64,000 nucleotides of DNA from Marasmius tenuissimus (lineage: Eukaryota > Basidiomycota > Agaricomycetes > Agaricales > Marasmiaceae), in contig JAQOTA010000055.1 of NCBI GenBank assembly GCA_029532415.1, forward strand, positions 124,001 to 188,000, written 5' to 3'. The notes under the pieces were generated by a model that ran no database searches, was not told the DNA's origin, and worked only from the letters and a program-made list of their open reading frames with translations. Below, one piece after another: positions 46,001 to 53,334 of this stretch; position 1 is the stretch's first letter, and each line of letters begins with the position of its first letter. The position numbers were made by a program, and so were the translations under genes.

Positions 46001-48517
46001 ATGTGCAATCTTATCGTATGCTTTTTCTTGGTCTAGCGCTACGATGTACCCATTGGTTTCGGTTGCCTCTGCATGGTACATGACCATGCGGATCAGTTGG
46101 GTTTGGTCAGTTATTTGCCTCCCTGGGACAAAGCCTGCCTGGTTTTCGTGGATCAGTTTTGGTGCCGCTTTTGCTAGTTTGAGGGTTAGGGCTTTGGTGA
46201 ATATCTTGTAGTCAATGTTCAGCAGGGTTATGGGTCGGTAGTTTTCGATTTTTGACTTGTCATTCTTTTTGTGTATCGGGCACATCCAGCCCTCGCTGAA
46301 ATTTGTCGACTCTACCATTCCGTGTTGTTCTATGTCGTTGTAGACTGCGGTTAATAGTCTCACGAGGTCAAATGCTTCCTTGTTCCCGGCTGCGCGGTCT
46401 TGTTTGCCTCTTTTCTCTATTTCTTTTGCGAGTTCGTATGTCCAGCCATCCATTCCAGCCGCTGTGCCGTTCATTGTCAGGTTGAAGGCTTGATCTATTG
46501 TTTCTTGCGTCGTTACATTCTTAAGGGTTTCCCAGTCTGCTGAGTCTTCAGACAGCTTTGATTCCAGGTGATTTAGGACCTCCTCTATATATGTTTCTCT
46601 TTCCTCTTGGGGTTCATTCGTGTCTATCCCTGCCTCTTGGAGTTTCTCGTGGTAGTCCCGTGCTAGTTCGGTCATTTCTTTTGAGATCGTGGTGAATTGT
46701 GGTCTATCTGGGTTTCTCGGTTCTCCCAGTTGTCTGGTTTGGGCTGTATTGGCGGGTCTAGTGAGGTTCTGTGGGTTAACTTGGCCTCTGTCCTCTTGGT
46801 TTATTGCGCTACCTTGGCTTGGTGTTGTTTCTAGCGTGTCATTTGGTTCGGTCTGTTGGTCACCAGTTTCCTCAGGTGTTGGTCTCGGTGTTAGCGGTTT
46901 TTGTAGTGCGTATATCACGTCTCTTGGTTTCTTAATCTTGCTTGTGTTTACCCAGTATTTTGTCAGGGTTTCGTGTTCTATCCACCCTCGCGTTGCGACC
47001 TCTTTCCTTGTCTGTTCGTGCATTCTCTTCTCAAGGTCCGATATCTTTTGAACTAGTTCTTTTGATTTCTCTAGTTTTTCCTCATCTTTTTTGCAGTCAT
47101 CGTTCAGTGTTCTGGTTAGTTCTCTTGCTAGGTCATGTATCTGCCTTTTGCTCTTTGATGTTTCTACTCTTTCTCTGTTGTCGGCCTTTTCGTTGATCTT
47201 TTTCTTTAGGTCGTGCCATATTAATTGGGTGTTGTTCTCGTCTGTCCTTTGCTGAATGTTATCTGACTGTTTTAGTGCTTTCCCACCTGTCTCCATCACG
47301 TAGTCCATGAAGATTTTGTCTTTGGTTAGGTACAGTGGTATGGTTTTTCTCCCCTTCCCTGTCTCCGGTTCGTTCTCGCACGATATTCGTACTGAGACTA
47401 TGTTGTGGTCTGCGCCATGTAGAGGGGATTGCCTGTTTTCCCATTCCCGCGCTGTCTTGAGTGTTTTACTGTTCATGTATATTCTGTCGAGCCTTGATGA
47501 GGTTCCGGTTGCTTTTTGTGTGTACGTATATTGTTTCTCGGTCTCAAACGTGTTCCTCCATCCATCTGTTATTCCGAGTCTCATTTTCAGGTTGTCCAGC
47601 GCTTCTCGTGCTTCGGTTGGGTCAGTTCTGCCTGGCAGACGGTCCATTGCCCCGTTTTCGACCATGTTGAAATCCCTGGCTACAATGTCAGGCTTTGGGG
47701 TTCTTGGGTGGGCGTCGTAGTAGCTGTTTATCTTTTCCCAGAATTCAGCATTCTCTTTCCCATTTGTTTCTGTTACGTTTGGTGCGTAGATTCCTAGGAT
47801 TGTGAGTGTTTCGTCCCCGTGCCATTTGAGTTTCAGTAGTATCGCTCTCCCGGGAACTATCTCTTTCTTTATTTGTGGTTCGGTGTTTGCAAACTTTTCC
47901 TTGTTGAGAACTATCGCTACTCCCGCTTTTGCGGTTGGTTGGTCTGGGTCAGGGCTTTCGAAGATTGCCAGTCGGCTGAATCTTTTCTCAATCTCCAGTT
48001 TGCGCTCTTCGTTCATATGTGCCTCCTGTACTATCATTATCCCTATTGAGTTGTCTCTGAGTATCTGGTTGGCGTGTAGCCAGCGGTTCTTCCTTCCGCT
48101 TGAGTTTGGGTCTCCATATCCCCTTATGTTCATCGTGGCTAGGTATAGTGCGGATCTACTTCTAGTTTTCGTTCTTTTTGTTTTACTACTTGGTATGGAT
48201 TGTTGGTTGCTCGTCTCTGCGTGCGTCTGTGTATTAGGTGTATTGTTTTGTTCCCCAGCCCCAGATGGCTGTGATGAGGGGATGTTATTTGTGTTTTCCT
48301 GGGCGCGTTGAGTCCCAGGATGGTTATAATTGTGGTGGGTATTTTCGTAGTGAGCCCGGTTTGTCTGGCTCGCTAGTTCGTCTCCTATTCCCCTCCCTTG
48401 GTAACTCGCGAAGTTTCGGCTGGCAGACAGGCTTATTCCTTCCCCCAAGAGAGCTGGTCGAATGCCATTATCTGCGGAACCGTCGAAGTTAGTTTGTATA
48501 TCCTCATTTGTAAACAT
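43058..48517 (-). CDS. LINE ORF2: AP-endonuclease / reverse transcriptase / RNase H-like
   Basis: 1819 residues without a stop, from ATG 48517 (MFTNEDIQTNFDGS). After a Gln/Asn/Ser-rich leader, the endonuclease (residues about 124-390) shows LATMNIRGYG, IMIVQEAHM (catalytic Glu), ILGIYAPN, VARDFNMV, RLDRIYM and HGADHNIVSVRI (SDH equivalent). The RT (about 740-975) shows NYRPITLLNIDYKIFTKAL, HENQAGFVPGRQI, LDQEKAYDKIAHDYL, VRQGDPISCLLFDFAIEPL and NMFADDTTVF, with the catalytic Asp pair intact. An RNase H-like segment (about 1370-1530) keeps ACAELYAI but has lost the first Asp. Near residue 1635, CKHCFGKTESMTHILTEC is a zf-RVT finger. Differences from consensus: the Gly of GDFN is Arg, and RNase H is degenerate. 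Thymine-rich on the plus strand, unlike its neighbours. Confidence 0.93.
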   Translation of the reverse strand: MFTNEDIQTNFDGSADNGIRPALLGEGISLSASRNFASYQGRGIGDELASQTNRAHYENTHHNYNHPGTQRAQENTNNIPSSQPSGAGEQNNTPNTQTHAETSNQQSIPSSKTKRTKTRSRSALYLATMNIRGYGDPNSSGRKNRWLHANQILRDNSIGIMIVQEAHMNEERKLEIEKRFSRLAIFESPDPDQPTAKAGVAIVLNKEKFANTEPQIKKEIVPGRAILLKLKWHGDETLTILGIYAPNVTETNGKENAEFWEKINSYYDAHPRTPKPDIVARDFNMVENGAMDRLPGRTDPTEAREALDNLKMRLGITDGWRNTFETEKQYTYTQKATGTSSRLDRIYMNSKTLKTAREWENRQSPLHGADHNIVSVRISCENEPETGKGRKTIPLYLTKDKIFMDYVMETGGKALKQSDNIQQRTDENNTQLIWHDLKKKINEKADNRERVETSKSKRQIHDLARELTRTLNDDCKKDEEKLEKSKELVQKISDLEKRMHEQTRKEVATRGWIEHETLTKYWVNTSKIKKPRDVIYALQKPLTPRPTPEETGDQQTEPNDTLETTPSQGSAINQEDRGQVNPQNLTRPANTAQTRQLGEPRNPDRPQFTTISKEMTELARDYHEKLQEAGIDTNEPQEERETYIEEVLNHLESKLSEDSADWETLKNVTTQETIDQAFNLTMNGTAAGMDGWTYELAKEIEKRGKQDRAAGNKEAFDLVRLLTAVYNDIEQHGMVESTNFSEGWMCPIHKKNDKSKIENYRPITLLNIDYKIFTKALTLKLAKAAPKLIHENQAGFVPGRQITDQTQLIRMVMYHAEATETNGYIVALDQEKAYDKIAHDYLWRTLKKMNLPEMFISTIQTLYASAETRVMINGFLSKPYKVKRGVRQGDPISCLLFDFAIEPLAEMIRKSNMRGYTIPGTKDKLLVNMFADDTTVFMRDTDKLEDLRTITRKWCAASRAKFNEEKTEIIPIGAKQHKEEMINTRQPSPENDKIPEDTRIAMEGEAVRILGAWYGNDIDKEGIWSKTLSKVDAALERWNRLNPTMEGRKLIIDMMICGITQYLTEVQRMPETVTKRLEKRETAFMWSEKASTPVSKETTYNDRNEGGRAIRDLRARNDVIDIKWIMRYNNRENPKPWQNFARDLFKIHVPKKRARTDKDIFMDPFLQKWSPNVNEGSKLPQELKAMIKTAKKFDMRLDGIAMSREAQMEMPIWDHIAAHKKMNRMYTGNAAKCLLKKHKVMTVGEAMNTALTLELANHIPHDECECEACTQMNEEYGCEHPHSCATKAKSLLSTLPTKWDPRENLEEDYPELKEESVNGITWTPVQPKLTSAKNLTDAFRIFTPGEKVPATTEPPKPTAQSRGTGQVNDTRTITTAGMCAKPEEENAKAGAGVYHNPGSAENTGERIPKDLPQTKACAELYAIKIALINTPEDTELRIRTPSKHAHNFMTKGYVTLENRDYLDVNTGKIMKSIIQIVRGRKASTWITRIDPKDMGGEEMKQAQTLAKSSLTQPAQEEDIKWDEPNLELHAIMLSAIDQKTAYRAIRKRKKSKQKKRERTERSLELTKAQTEELFNYTPTSEKIWKSMKNKDISKKHYHFLWMTAHDAFMVGDKWNRDGNKPEVKANAECKHCFGKTESMTHILTECESPGQKEIWKLTGKIWTNKGNTPEWRTPGIGAIIGCGLARCNKENDTKESAKGAERLWWILLTIAAHLIWVLRCERVLQNENEPFTTEEITNRWKNEINTRIDIDRRATNKKYENRAISSEIVRETWKDTLANEESLPDDWMSTVSGVLVGIETEQTKKTGRRPRRKRARAPH

Positions 48518-48896
48518 ATTAGTAGCTTAAGTATGCTTGCCATTGGGGAGCGGGCCCGCTGGGTCGTAGCCGTTCATAGAACGAGTCTGTAAAAGGGGAG
48601 GAGAGGTTAGTTTACTTCACGTACCTAGTTTTCTACTCTACGGCTTTGGGCAACTCGTAACCCTAGTCCAGCATTCCGCTTTCCTGTCCGCCGTAGCGCC
48701 AGTAAATTTGGGCGGTTTGCTTTCCTCTCGCTTCCCTTCCTATCTGGTTCTTCAAGAAATTGTGATTTGTTAGGAACGTGTCATATGCGTCGTGCTCGGT
48801 ACGTGTGAATGCATACCGTATCTATCAGTATGGTGTTAAGTAGTGGGTTGTAACATGTCGTGATGGGTAGGTAGGTGTGGGTGTACAGTTTAGCGT

Positions 48897-50198
48897 CTAT
48901 TGTTCGTAGTAGAGCTGATTCTGGCCGCCTCTTCCTCTTCCTCGGCCTCTAAAGCCTGCACCTTGTCCCGGCATCAAGCCTCGGTGGCCATGTGCAGCTC
49001 CCCTGTGTCCATGGGATGCTCCACGATATCCTCGTCCTCTGCTTCCTCCATTCCAGTCTCGGTATGTACCTCTGCTGGGTTCCTCGGGAATGATTGCGGC
49101 GAAAGCTGGGTGCATCTCGTTAGATTCCTCGATGGTCTGGGTCTGTGTAGCGCTGAGTCTGGGCCCGTCGTATCCTTCCATCATGGTGATGTAGCACCTG
49201 TCCTCGTGGCAGTCGTCGAACTTGCACAGATTGCACATCTTGAACGGTTTCTTGTAGGGGGTGTACCTCGCAAGCGTTTCCGTGCACGTGTAGAATTTAG
49301 GGCTCTCGACTATCTTGACCCATTGGTTGTGGACCTCGGGCTCCAGGTGATAGAAGATGGGCATGGCGGTGACGAGGTAGTATGGGGACTCTTCTCCGTG
49401 GTTGTCGACGTCGTGGACGTAGTGGAGCTCGAAGGAGCTCAGGGATGTGTATACGAGTTCGTCGTCAGAGAGGTGGCCTCTGCTGTTCTTGGCCCTCTCT
49501 AAGATGAACCGGCGGTACTCGGGTTCTTTGAAGAGTCGCTTTATCAGGGCAGCCCGAGCTTGTTGTTTGTCTTCGTTGTTGTCGCTGACCATCGTTCCCT
49601 GGAGGCGAGTGAGGGTCCAGGGTGCAGCTTGGGGGTCGAAACGTAGGACGTGGAAAGCGAGGTTCTGTGAGATGATGAACGTTTGGTGTTTCGTGAGGTG
49701 GTCCCTGAGCTCTGGGCCGAACTTTGACAGGATGCAGATGTAGGGGGGTTGGAAGGGGTTTTCGTCGGGCTTTGTCGTGTCTTTCTCGGCGACTTTGTTT
49801 AGAGACACCTTGTCCCCGAAGCCCAGGCTTTCGATCCAGTCCACCGCTGCTTTGATAAACATCTTGGATTCCTTGAATAGCCTGGCTCCCGCTCCGAAGA
49901 AGATGACAGCGAGGAACTTGTCTGGGTTGCTGAGGATCTCAACCATGTGTTCCTTGTTGACGTTCTGCATCAGCCATTTGGGGGGGGGCTTTAGCGAACG
50001 GAAGGGTCCTTGCAATGGGTGAATGTACGTTTCGGTTGATGTGACGGGTCGTAGTTGTGGTACTGTCATGATGCGAAGGGGGAGGTTTCGTGCCGCGGAT
50101 GGGTCTGGGGGTACCGTTGCGAGGTCAGGTAGGGTGAAGGGCTTCTTGATGACTGGTTTTGGTAGCTTCCGGGTGTTCCTTGGCTGCACTCCCTGCAT
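48897..50198 (-). CDS. LINE ORF1, 3' part (nucleic-acid-binding protein)
   Basis: 433 codons from ATG 50198 (MQGVQPRNTRKLPKPVIKKPF) to the stop at 48897. The core contains LAVIFFGAGARLFKESKMFIKAAVDWIESLGF, a domain common in fungal LINE ORF1 proteins. A Cys/His cluster follows at about residue 320, CNLCKFDDCHEDRC, and then an RG-rich tail with tandem HGHRGA repeats (RGYRGASHGHRGAAHGHRG) ending RGRGGQNQLYYEQ. It probably binds element RNA. The frame is open upstream for 26 codons to a single TGA at 50277-50279, beyond which the same frame continues to ATG 50711. Confidence 0.85.
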   Translation of the reverse strand: MQGVQPRNTRKLPKPVIKKPFTLPDLATVPPDPSAARNLPLRIMTVPQLRPVTSTETYIHPLQGPFRSLKPPPKWLMQNVNKEHMVEILSNPDKFLAVIFFGAGARLFKESKMFIKAAVDWIESLGFGDKVSLNKVAEKDTTKPDENPFQPPYICILSKFGPELRDHLTKHQTFIISQNLAFHVLRFDPQAAPWTLTRLQGTMVSDNNEDKQQARAALIKRLFKEPEYRRFILERAKNSRGHLSDDELVYTSLSSFELHYVHDVDNHGEESPYYLVTAMPIFYHLEPEVHNQWVKIVESPKFYTCTETLARYTPYKKPFKMCNLCKFDDCHEDRCYITMMEGYDGPRLSATQTQTIEESNEMHPAFAAIIPEEPSRGTYRDWNGGSRGRGYRGASHGHRGAAHGHRGLMPGQGAGFRGRGRGRGGQNQLYYEQ

Positions 50199-50276
50199 CC
50201 CTTGGGGGCCGTTCTCATGTTCCTTCCCTGAGCTGTCCTTATAGCCCTTTCGTGGTTGTGTTAGATATCTGCTGTT

Positions 50277-50711
50277 TCATCGGGATGGTAGTTCTCGCAC
50301 CTCGTCCCCATTCTGCGTGACTTCCTGCGTCAGCGTTCCATCTTGGCCAACAACGCCTGTCTTCTTCTTCGGTGGACCTCCGTTTCCGTTTGATGGCGAG
50401 GTGGGCGCTGAGTTTGAGCGGTTCCGGTTCTGTCCTGGTGGAGTCTTCGGTGGTTGTGGTGGGGGTGGATCTGTTGGCGGCGGCGGCGGCGGGTCTTGCC
50501 CTTGGTTGCGTTGGGTCGACCCTCCTTGCGGGGGGTTTGTTGCTCCAGCCATGGTTGTCTCTTCGTTCCGTTGGGCCGACTTCTTGTAGTGTCTGCGTAG
50601 CACTTCGAATTCAGTTCTCGGGCTTGTTCCCCAGTACCTGAGTTGAGGGACTGGGTTCTGGAATAGTTTCCATCCTCCTTTTGTACCTTCTCGCTCGTTG
50701 GAGTTGTGCAT
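50277..50711 (-). CDS. LINE ORF1, 5' part, separated by one in-frame TGA
   Basis: 145 codons from ATG 50711 (MHNSNEREGTKGGWKLFQNP), rich in Pro and Asn (PPPPPPTDPPPPQPPKTPPG), ending VRELPSR and TGA at 50277-50279. The frame is the same as ORF1 (50711 minus 50198 is a multiple of 3), and the 26 codons between TGA and the ORF1 ATG are open. It is therefore either the N-terminus of ORF1 broken by a nonsense change, or a separate or readthrough-linked product. Pro-rich N-termini occur in fungal LINE ORF1. Confidence 0.7.
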   Translation of the reverse strand: MHNSNEREGTKGGWKLFQNPVPQLRYWGTSPRTEFEVLRRHYKKSAQRNEETTMAGATNPPQGGSTQRNQGQDPPPPPPTDPPPPQPPKTPPGQNRNRSNSAPTSPSNGNGGPPKKKTGVVGQDGTLTQEVTQNGDEVRELPSR

Positions 50712-51111
50712 GATCGGTTGGTTAAGTTCCGCTATTGCTTCCTATCGCTGCCTCGTTGAGGGGTATTTCGTCTTGGGTCGTGTTAACTGACGTTCTTTAG
50801 ATCTTTTTATGGGGTTCGGTTGTGAGTAGCGTCACGGGTATTGTTGATTGCTCGTTGTTTTACGTTCATCGAGTATTGCATAGATGAGGGTTGTGATTTG
50901 AGTTCGGGCTATGTCGGGATGACACGTATTGTTAGCCTCGTTTTGTGTTGGTGGCGTCTGAGCTTTCGCCCGTGTTGGAGACGTTTTATATATGTTTAAA
51001 CCTCCTTCCGTGAGGTTGGAGGACGCCTGTTGGTTTCCCCTTAGGGTACTTATCCCTTGAGCCTCGGAAAGGCCAGGCGCCAGATCACCTGATGGTGGTC
51101 CTGGTTCAAGG
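50712..51111 (-). other. LINE 5' UTR
   Basis: 400 bp between the 5' boundary set by the duplication and the first ATG of ORF1, with no motif recognised. A minus-strand frame at 50832-51134 crosses the element boundary and is not a gene. Confidence 0.6.
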
Positions 51112-51125
51112 GGAAGGAGGTTATG
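51112..51125. repeat. LINE target-site duplication, right copy
   Basis: A perfect copy of 42862-42875. It lies 180 bp upstream of the NAA38 start codon. Confidence 0.92.
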
Positions 51126-51305
51126 TACATCCAAAAAAGGAAGGTTTTCGGTTTGAACACGACCGTCACGTTACGTCACACTCGTCCGCCACGACGTCCG
51201 AGTCCGACGTCGACATCCCCAGATACCTTGCCCTGACACCGCGGAATCTTTCTCTGTCTACACCTCAGACAGACGAGCTACGAGGCGACTGGCTAAGAAG
51301 CTCAA

Positions 51306-51668
51306 ATGTCGACTACTGTTGAAAAGAAGTCAATAACCTCTCTCCGATCTCTCCTCAACCAGTTTCTCCGCATCTCAATCGCTGATGGTCGGATTCTTCT
51401 GGGATCTTTTCTGGGAACAGATCAAGCCCTTAATCTGCTTTTGATGAACACAGAAGAGTTTCGATTGTTGAAGGTGGACGGAAGGACAGCACAATCTACT
51501 CTTTTATCTGATTGGGACGGACGTTTATCTGAGGGAATGGAGCTCGAAAATCCTAGTGGGAGGTACATTGGTCAGATAGTCGTTCCTTGGAAGCACATTG
51601 TGAAGATCGAGGTTCATGGAAGAGAGGATAGAACTGCGATGGCGTACAGAGACGGCCTCTATATCTAA
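51306..51668 (+). CDS. NAA38: NatC auxiliary subunit NAA38 (LSMD1, Sm-like)
   Basis: Single-exon ORF of 120 codons, ATG 51306 to TAA 51666-51668. The Sm1 motif is LLNQFLRISIADGRILLGSFLGTDQALNLLLMNTEEFRLL (DGR-x-L-x-G). After an insert (DWDGRLSEGMELENPSG), the Sm2 motif is RYIGQIVVPWKHIVKIEVH. This pattern, with the insert between Sm1 and Sm2 and R-x-x-G-x-V-x-x-P, matches NAA38/LSMD1, the small subunit of the NatC N-terminal acetyltransferase with NAA30 and NAA35. A LINE sits 195 bp upstream in opposite orientation. The sequence after the stop (CTA) continues open into an in-phase intron; see the findings. Confidence 0.82.
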   Translation: MSTTVEKKSITSLRSLLNQFLRISIADGRILLGSFLGTDQALNLLLMNTEEFRLLKVDGRTAQSTLLSDWDGRLSEGMELENPSGRYIGQIVVPWKHIVKIEVHGREDRTAMAYRDGLYI

Positions 51669-51758
51669 CTATCTGCGGCGTGCGCTGCTCCCGTTCATCG
51701 TGAGTTGTCATCATTCTGTTGCTTCTTGTCTGAACGCTGTACAGGAACAGACCGAAAC

Positions 51759-52314
51759 ATGCTAGCTTTTCTACAATCACGTCAAACGCTTAGTCTACTG
51801 CCATATACTCGACTGAAACACATCTGGATTTGGAATCTTTGGAGGAGGAGGCGAGTTCCAGTGAGTCTTGACTTTTACAACGATCAACCAGCAAGTGAAC
51901 AAGCTTGAACCTGCTTAGACGGGCCGCTCAGAGTCACTGCTGATGTTCGGACAACATCAGATCCAAACGACCAATACCACCGGAATCTACGACAAGTTGC
52001 CAACCTACGATCAAGGCCTCGCGACCGTGGAAACCTGGTGGAAACGGAAAAGGCTGGAAGAGACTGGAATAAGCCCGGTATGGTCTGGATGTTGGGCCCA
52101 TGAGCTTATTTGTGAGTCTCTGAGAATCTGTGTCATCGACTCTGCCTTTCTTTAATCTTCTAACCTGACACATAGCACATACTTAGTGCCTGCCGATAGA
52201 ACTGATGGCATCGACCCTGTCGTTACTCGTAACCCTACATACACATGCCGTCCATCGCGATTGAAGAGGATTGAAGTCGGCGGCCCACCTTTCTTCCGTG
52301 TCGAAGTTTTTTGA
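51759..52314 (+). CDS. Hypothetical small ORF or possible C-terminal extension of NAA38
   Basis: Three exons join in phase: 51745-51860 (ATG at 51759, MLAFLQSRQTLSLLPYTRLKHIWIWNL), 51919-52111 (TGRSESLLMFGQHQIQTTN...WWKRKRLEETGISPVWSGCWAHELI) and 52187-52314 (PADRTDGIDPVVTRNPTYTCRPSRLK...FFRVEVF). The introns are 51861-51918 and 52112-52186. No domain recognised; the first exon is hydrophobic and basic. A third intron, 51700-51744, splices the region just after the NAA38 stop into this frame, also in phase with NAA38. It could therefore be an independent gene, a 3' UTR with introns, or a readthrough extension. Confidence 0.4.
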
Positions 52315-53334
52315 CCATCATTTGAGCCGGTGCTCGGACAGCCGACGATGCTGACAGGTTGCCAGTTGGTCGTCAGCAAGTCGCCAAGAAACGGCGAAAC
52401 CGAAATTATATGGCAGGGAAATTGGACTCGGTTTGACGGTTTGTGCAGGCGCAGACCGTGTGGCAAACACTGAGCGAGTCTTCCGGTGAGGAAACAGCTT
52501 CTGTAGGACGTCGCTTCAATACCTAAATCGGACGTTGAACCGCGGAATTCTCTACCACGCCCCAAACGTGTCTAATCTTAACCCTTAGCTCACGTTATAG
52601 TCGTCCAGGTTGATTTCCGTTTCCTCCGTTAGGCTTCGTGTAATCTCGAATTCCTTGGCCTTGTCAACGGACCTGCATCTGATCCATGCTCACAAGTAAC
52701 CTTGCGATCATAGGACGACCGTAGAGGATTGTTCGCCGCACGTCCACATGGCTATCCTTTGCTCATCTCAGCGTTCGTCAAGTCGACGATTAACGCCATG
52801 TACATGACTGGCCGAGGAAACGGAATTTTCAAAGTTTGTCCCAGCCTTGAAACTCCACCTGTTATTTCACATGTTGACTGTTTTACTCCAGCTCCTTAGT
52901 CAACTCCACTTCTCCAGTCACGTCTGGTACTCGTTTCGAAGGATTATACGACTGTCTCTACTTGAGTATACCTGGTTATCGCTGGCCATGCGCAGGGCTA
53001 GTATCACCAAGCAAGCACTCACCCTGGTTGTCAAGCATAATCTTACGCCGGTCAATTCTCAAGACCTCCGATCGGAAAAACGCAACCTCTGATGCGGCAT
53101 CCGGATGCGAGCTCTACTCCCTTTGGGATATATATGGAGGGTATGGAATCTTCTGCTACCTTACCCTTTCTTCTTCCCGTGCTCTACCTTGTAGGTAGCT
53201 GGTTTCGACCTCGCATCGTTCCCTTTCTTCCCTTCTCTCCGTCTTCTCTTCTTCCATTGTCCTCTGTTCAACGGCAGTGCCGCCAGTAAGCGTCGATCGC
53301 CCACACTCTCTGCTAGCCAGGTTCTGCAGCAGCA
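52315..53334 (+). promoter_or_regulatory. Upstream region of the Egh16-like gene
   Basis: About 1 kb without a supported gene. A TATATATGG box lies near 53128-53138, followed by a strongly pyrimidine-rich tract (about 53155-53300), typical of a highly expressed fungal gene. The ATG follows at 53335. Confidence 0.5.

Larger units (their letters stand above)
42876..51111 (-). mobile_element. Full-length non-LTR retrotransposon (LINE, Tad1/L1-like), 8.2 kb
   Basis: The element reads on the minus strand. It has a 5' UTR from 51111, an ORF1 region (50711-48897, split by one TGA), a 379-bp spacer, ORF2 of 1819 codons (48517-43058), a short 3' UTR and a 26-nt poly(A) tail seen as T at 42876-42901. 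It is bounded by a perfect 14-bp direct repeat GGAAGGAGGTTATG (42862-42875 and 51112-51125), the target-site duplication. An uninterrupted ORF2, an intact tail and a perfect duplication indicate a recent insertion. The AP-endonuclease and RNase H-like regions in ORF2 suggest the Tad1 or an L1-like fungal clade; I cannot fix the clade by eye. Confidence 0.92.

Noticed and set aside
43149..48311. Many plus-strand ORFs of 60-255 codons, some hydrophobic, across the LINE
   Set aside because: They are antisense shadows of ORF2. The hydrophobic look comes from T-rich antisense of a Lys/Glu/Asn-rich protein.
50832..51134. 100-codon minus-strand ORF at the LINE 5' end
   Set aside because: It starts outside the element and crosses the target-site duplication, so it is a chance frame.
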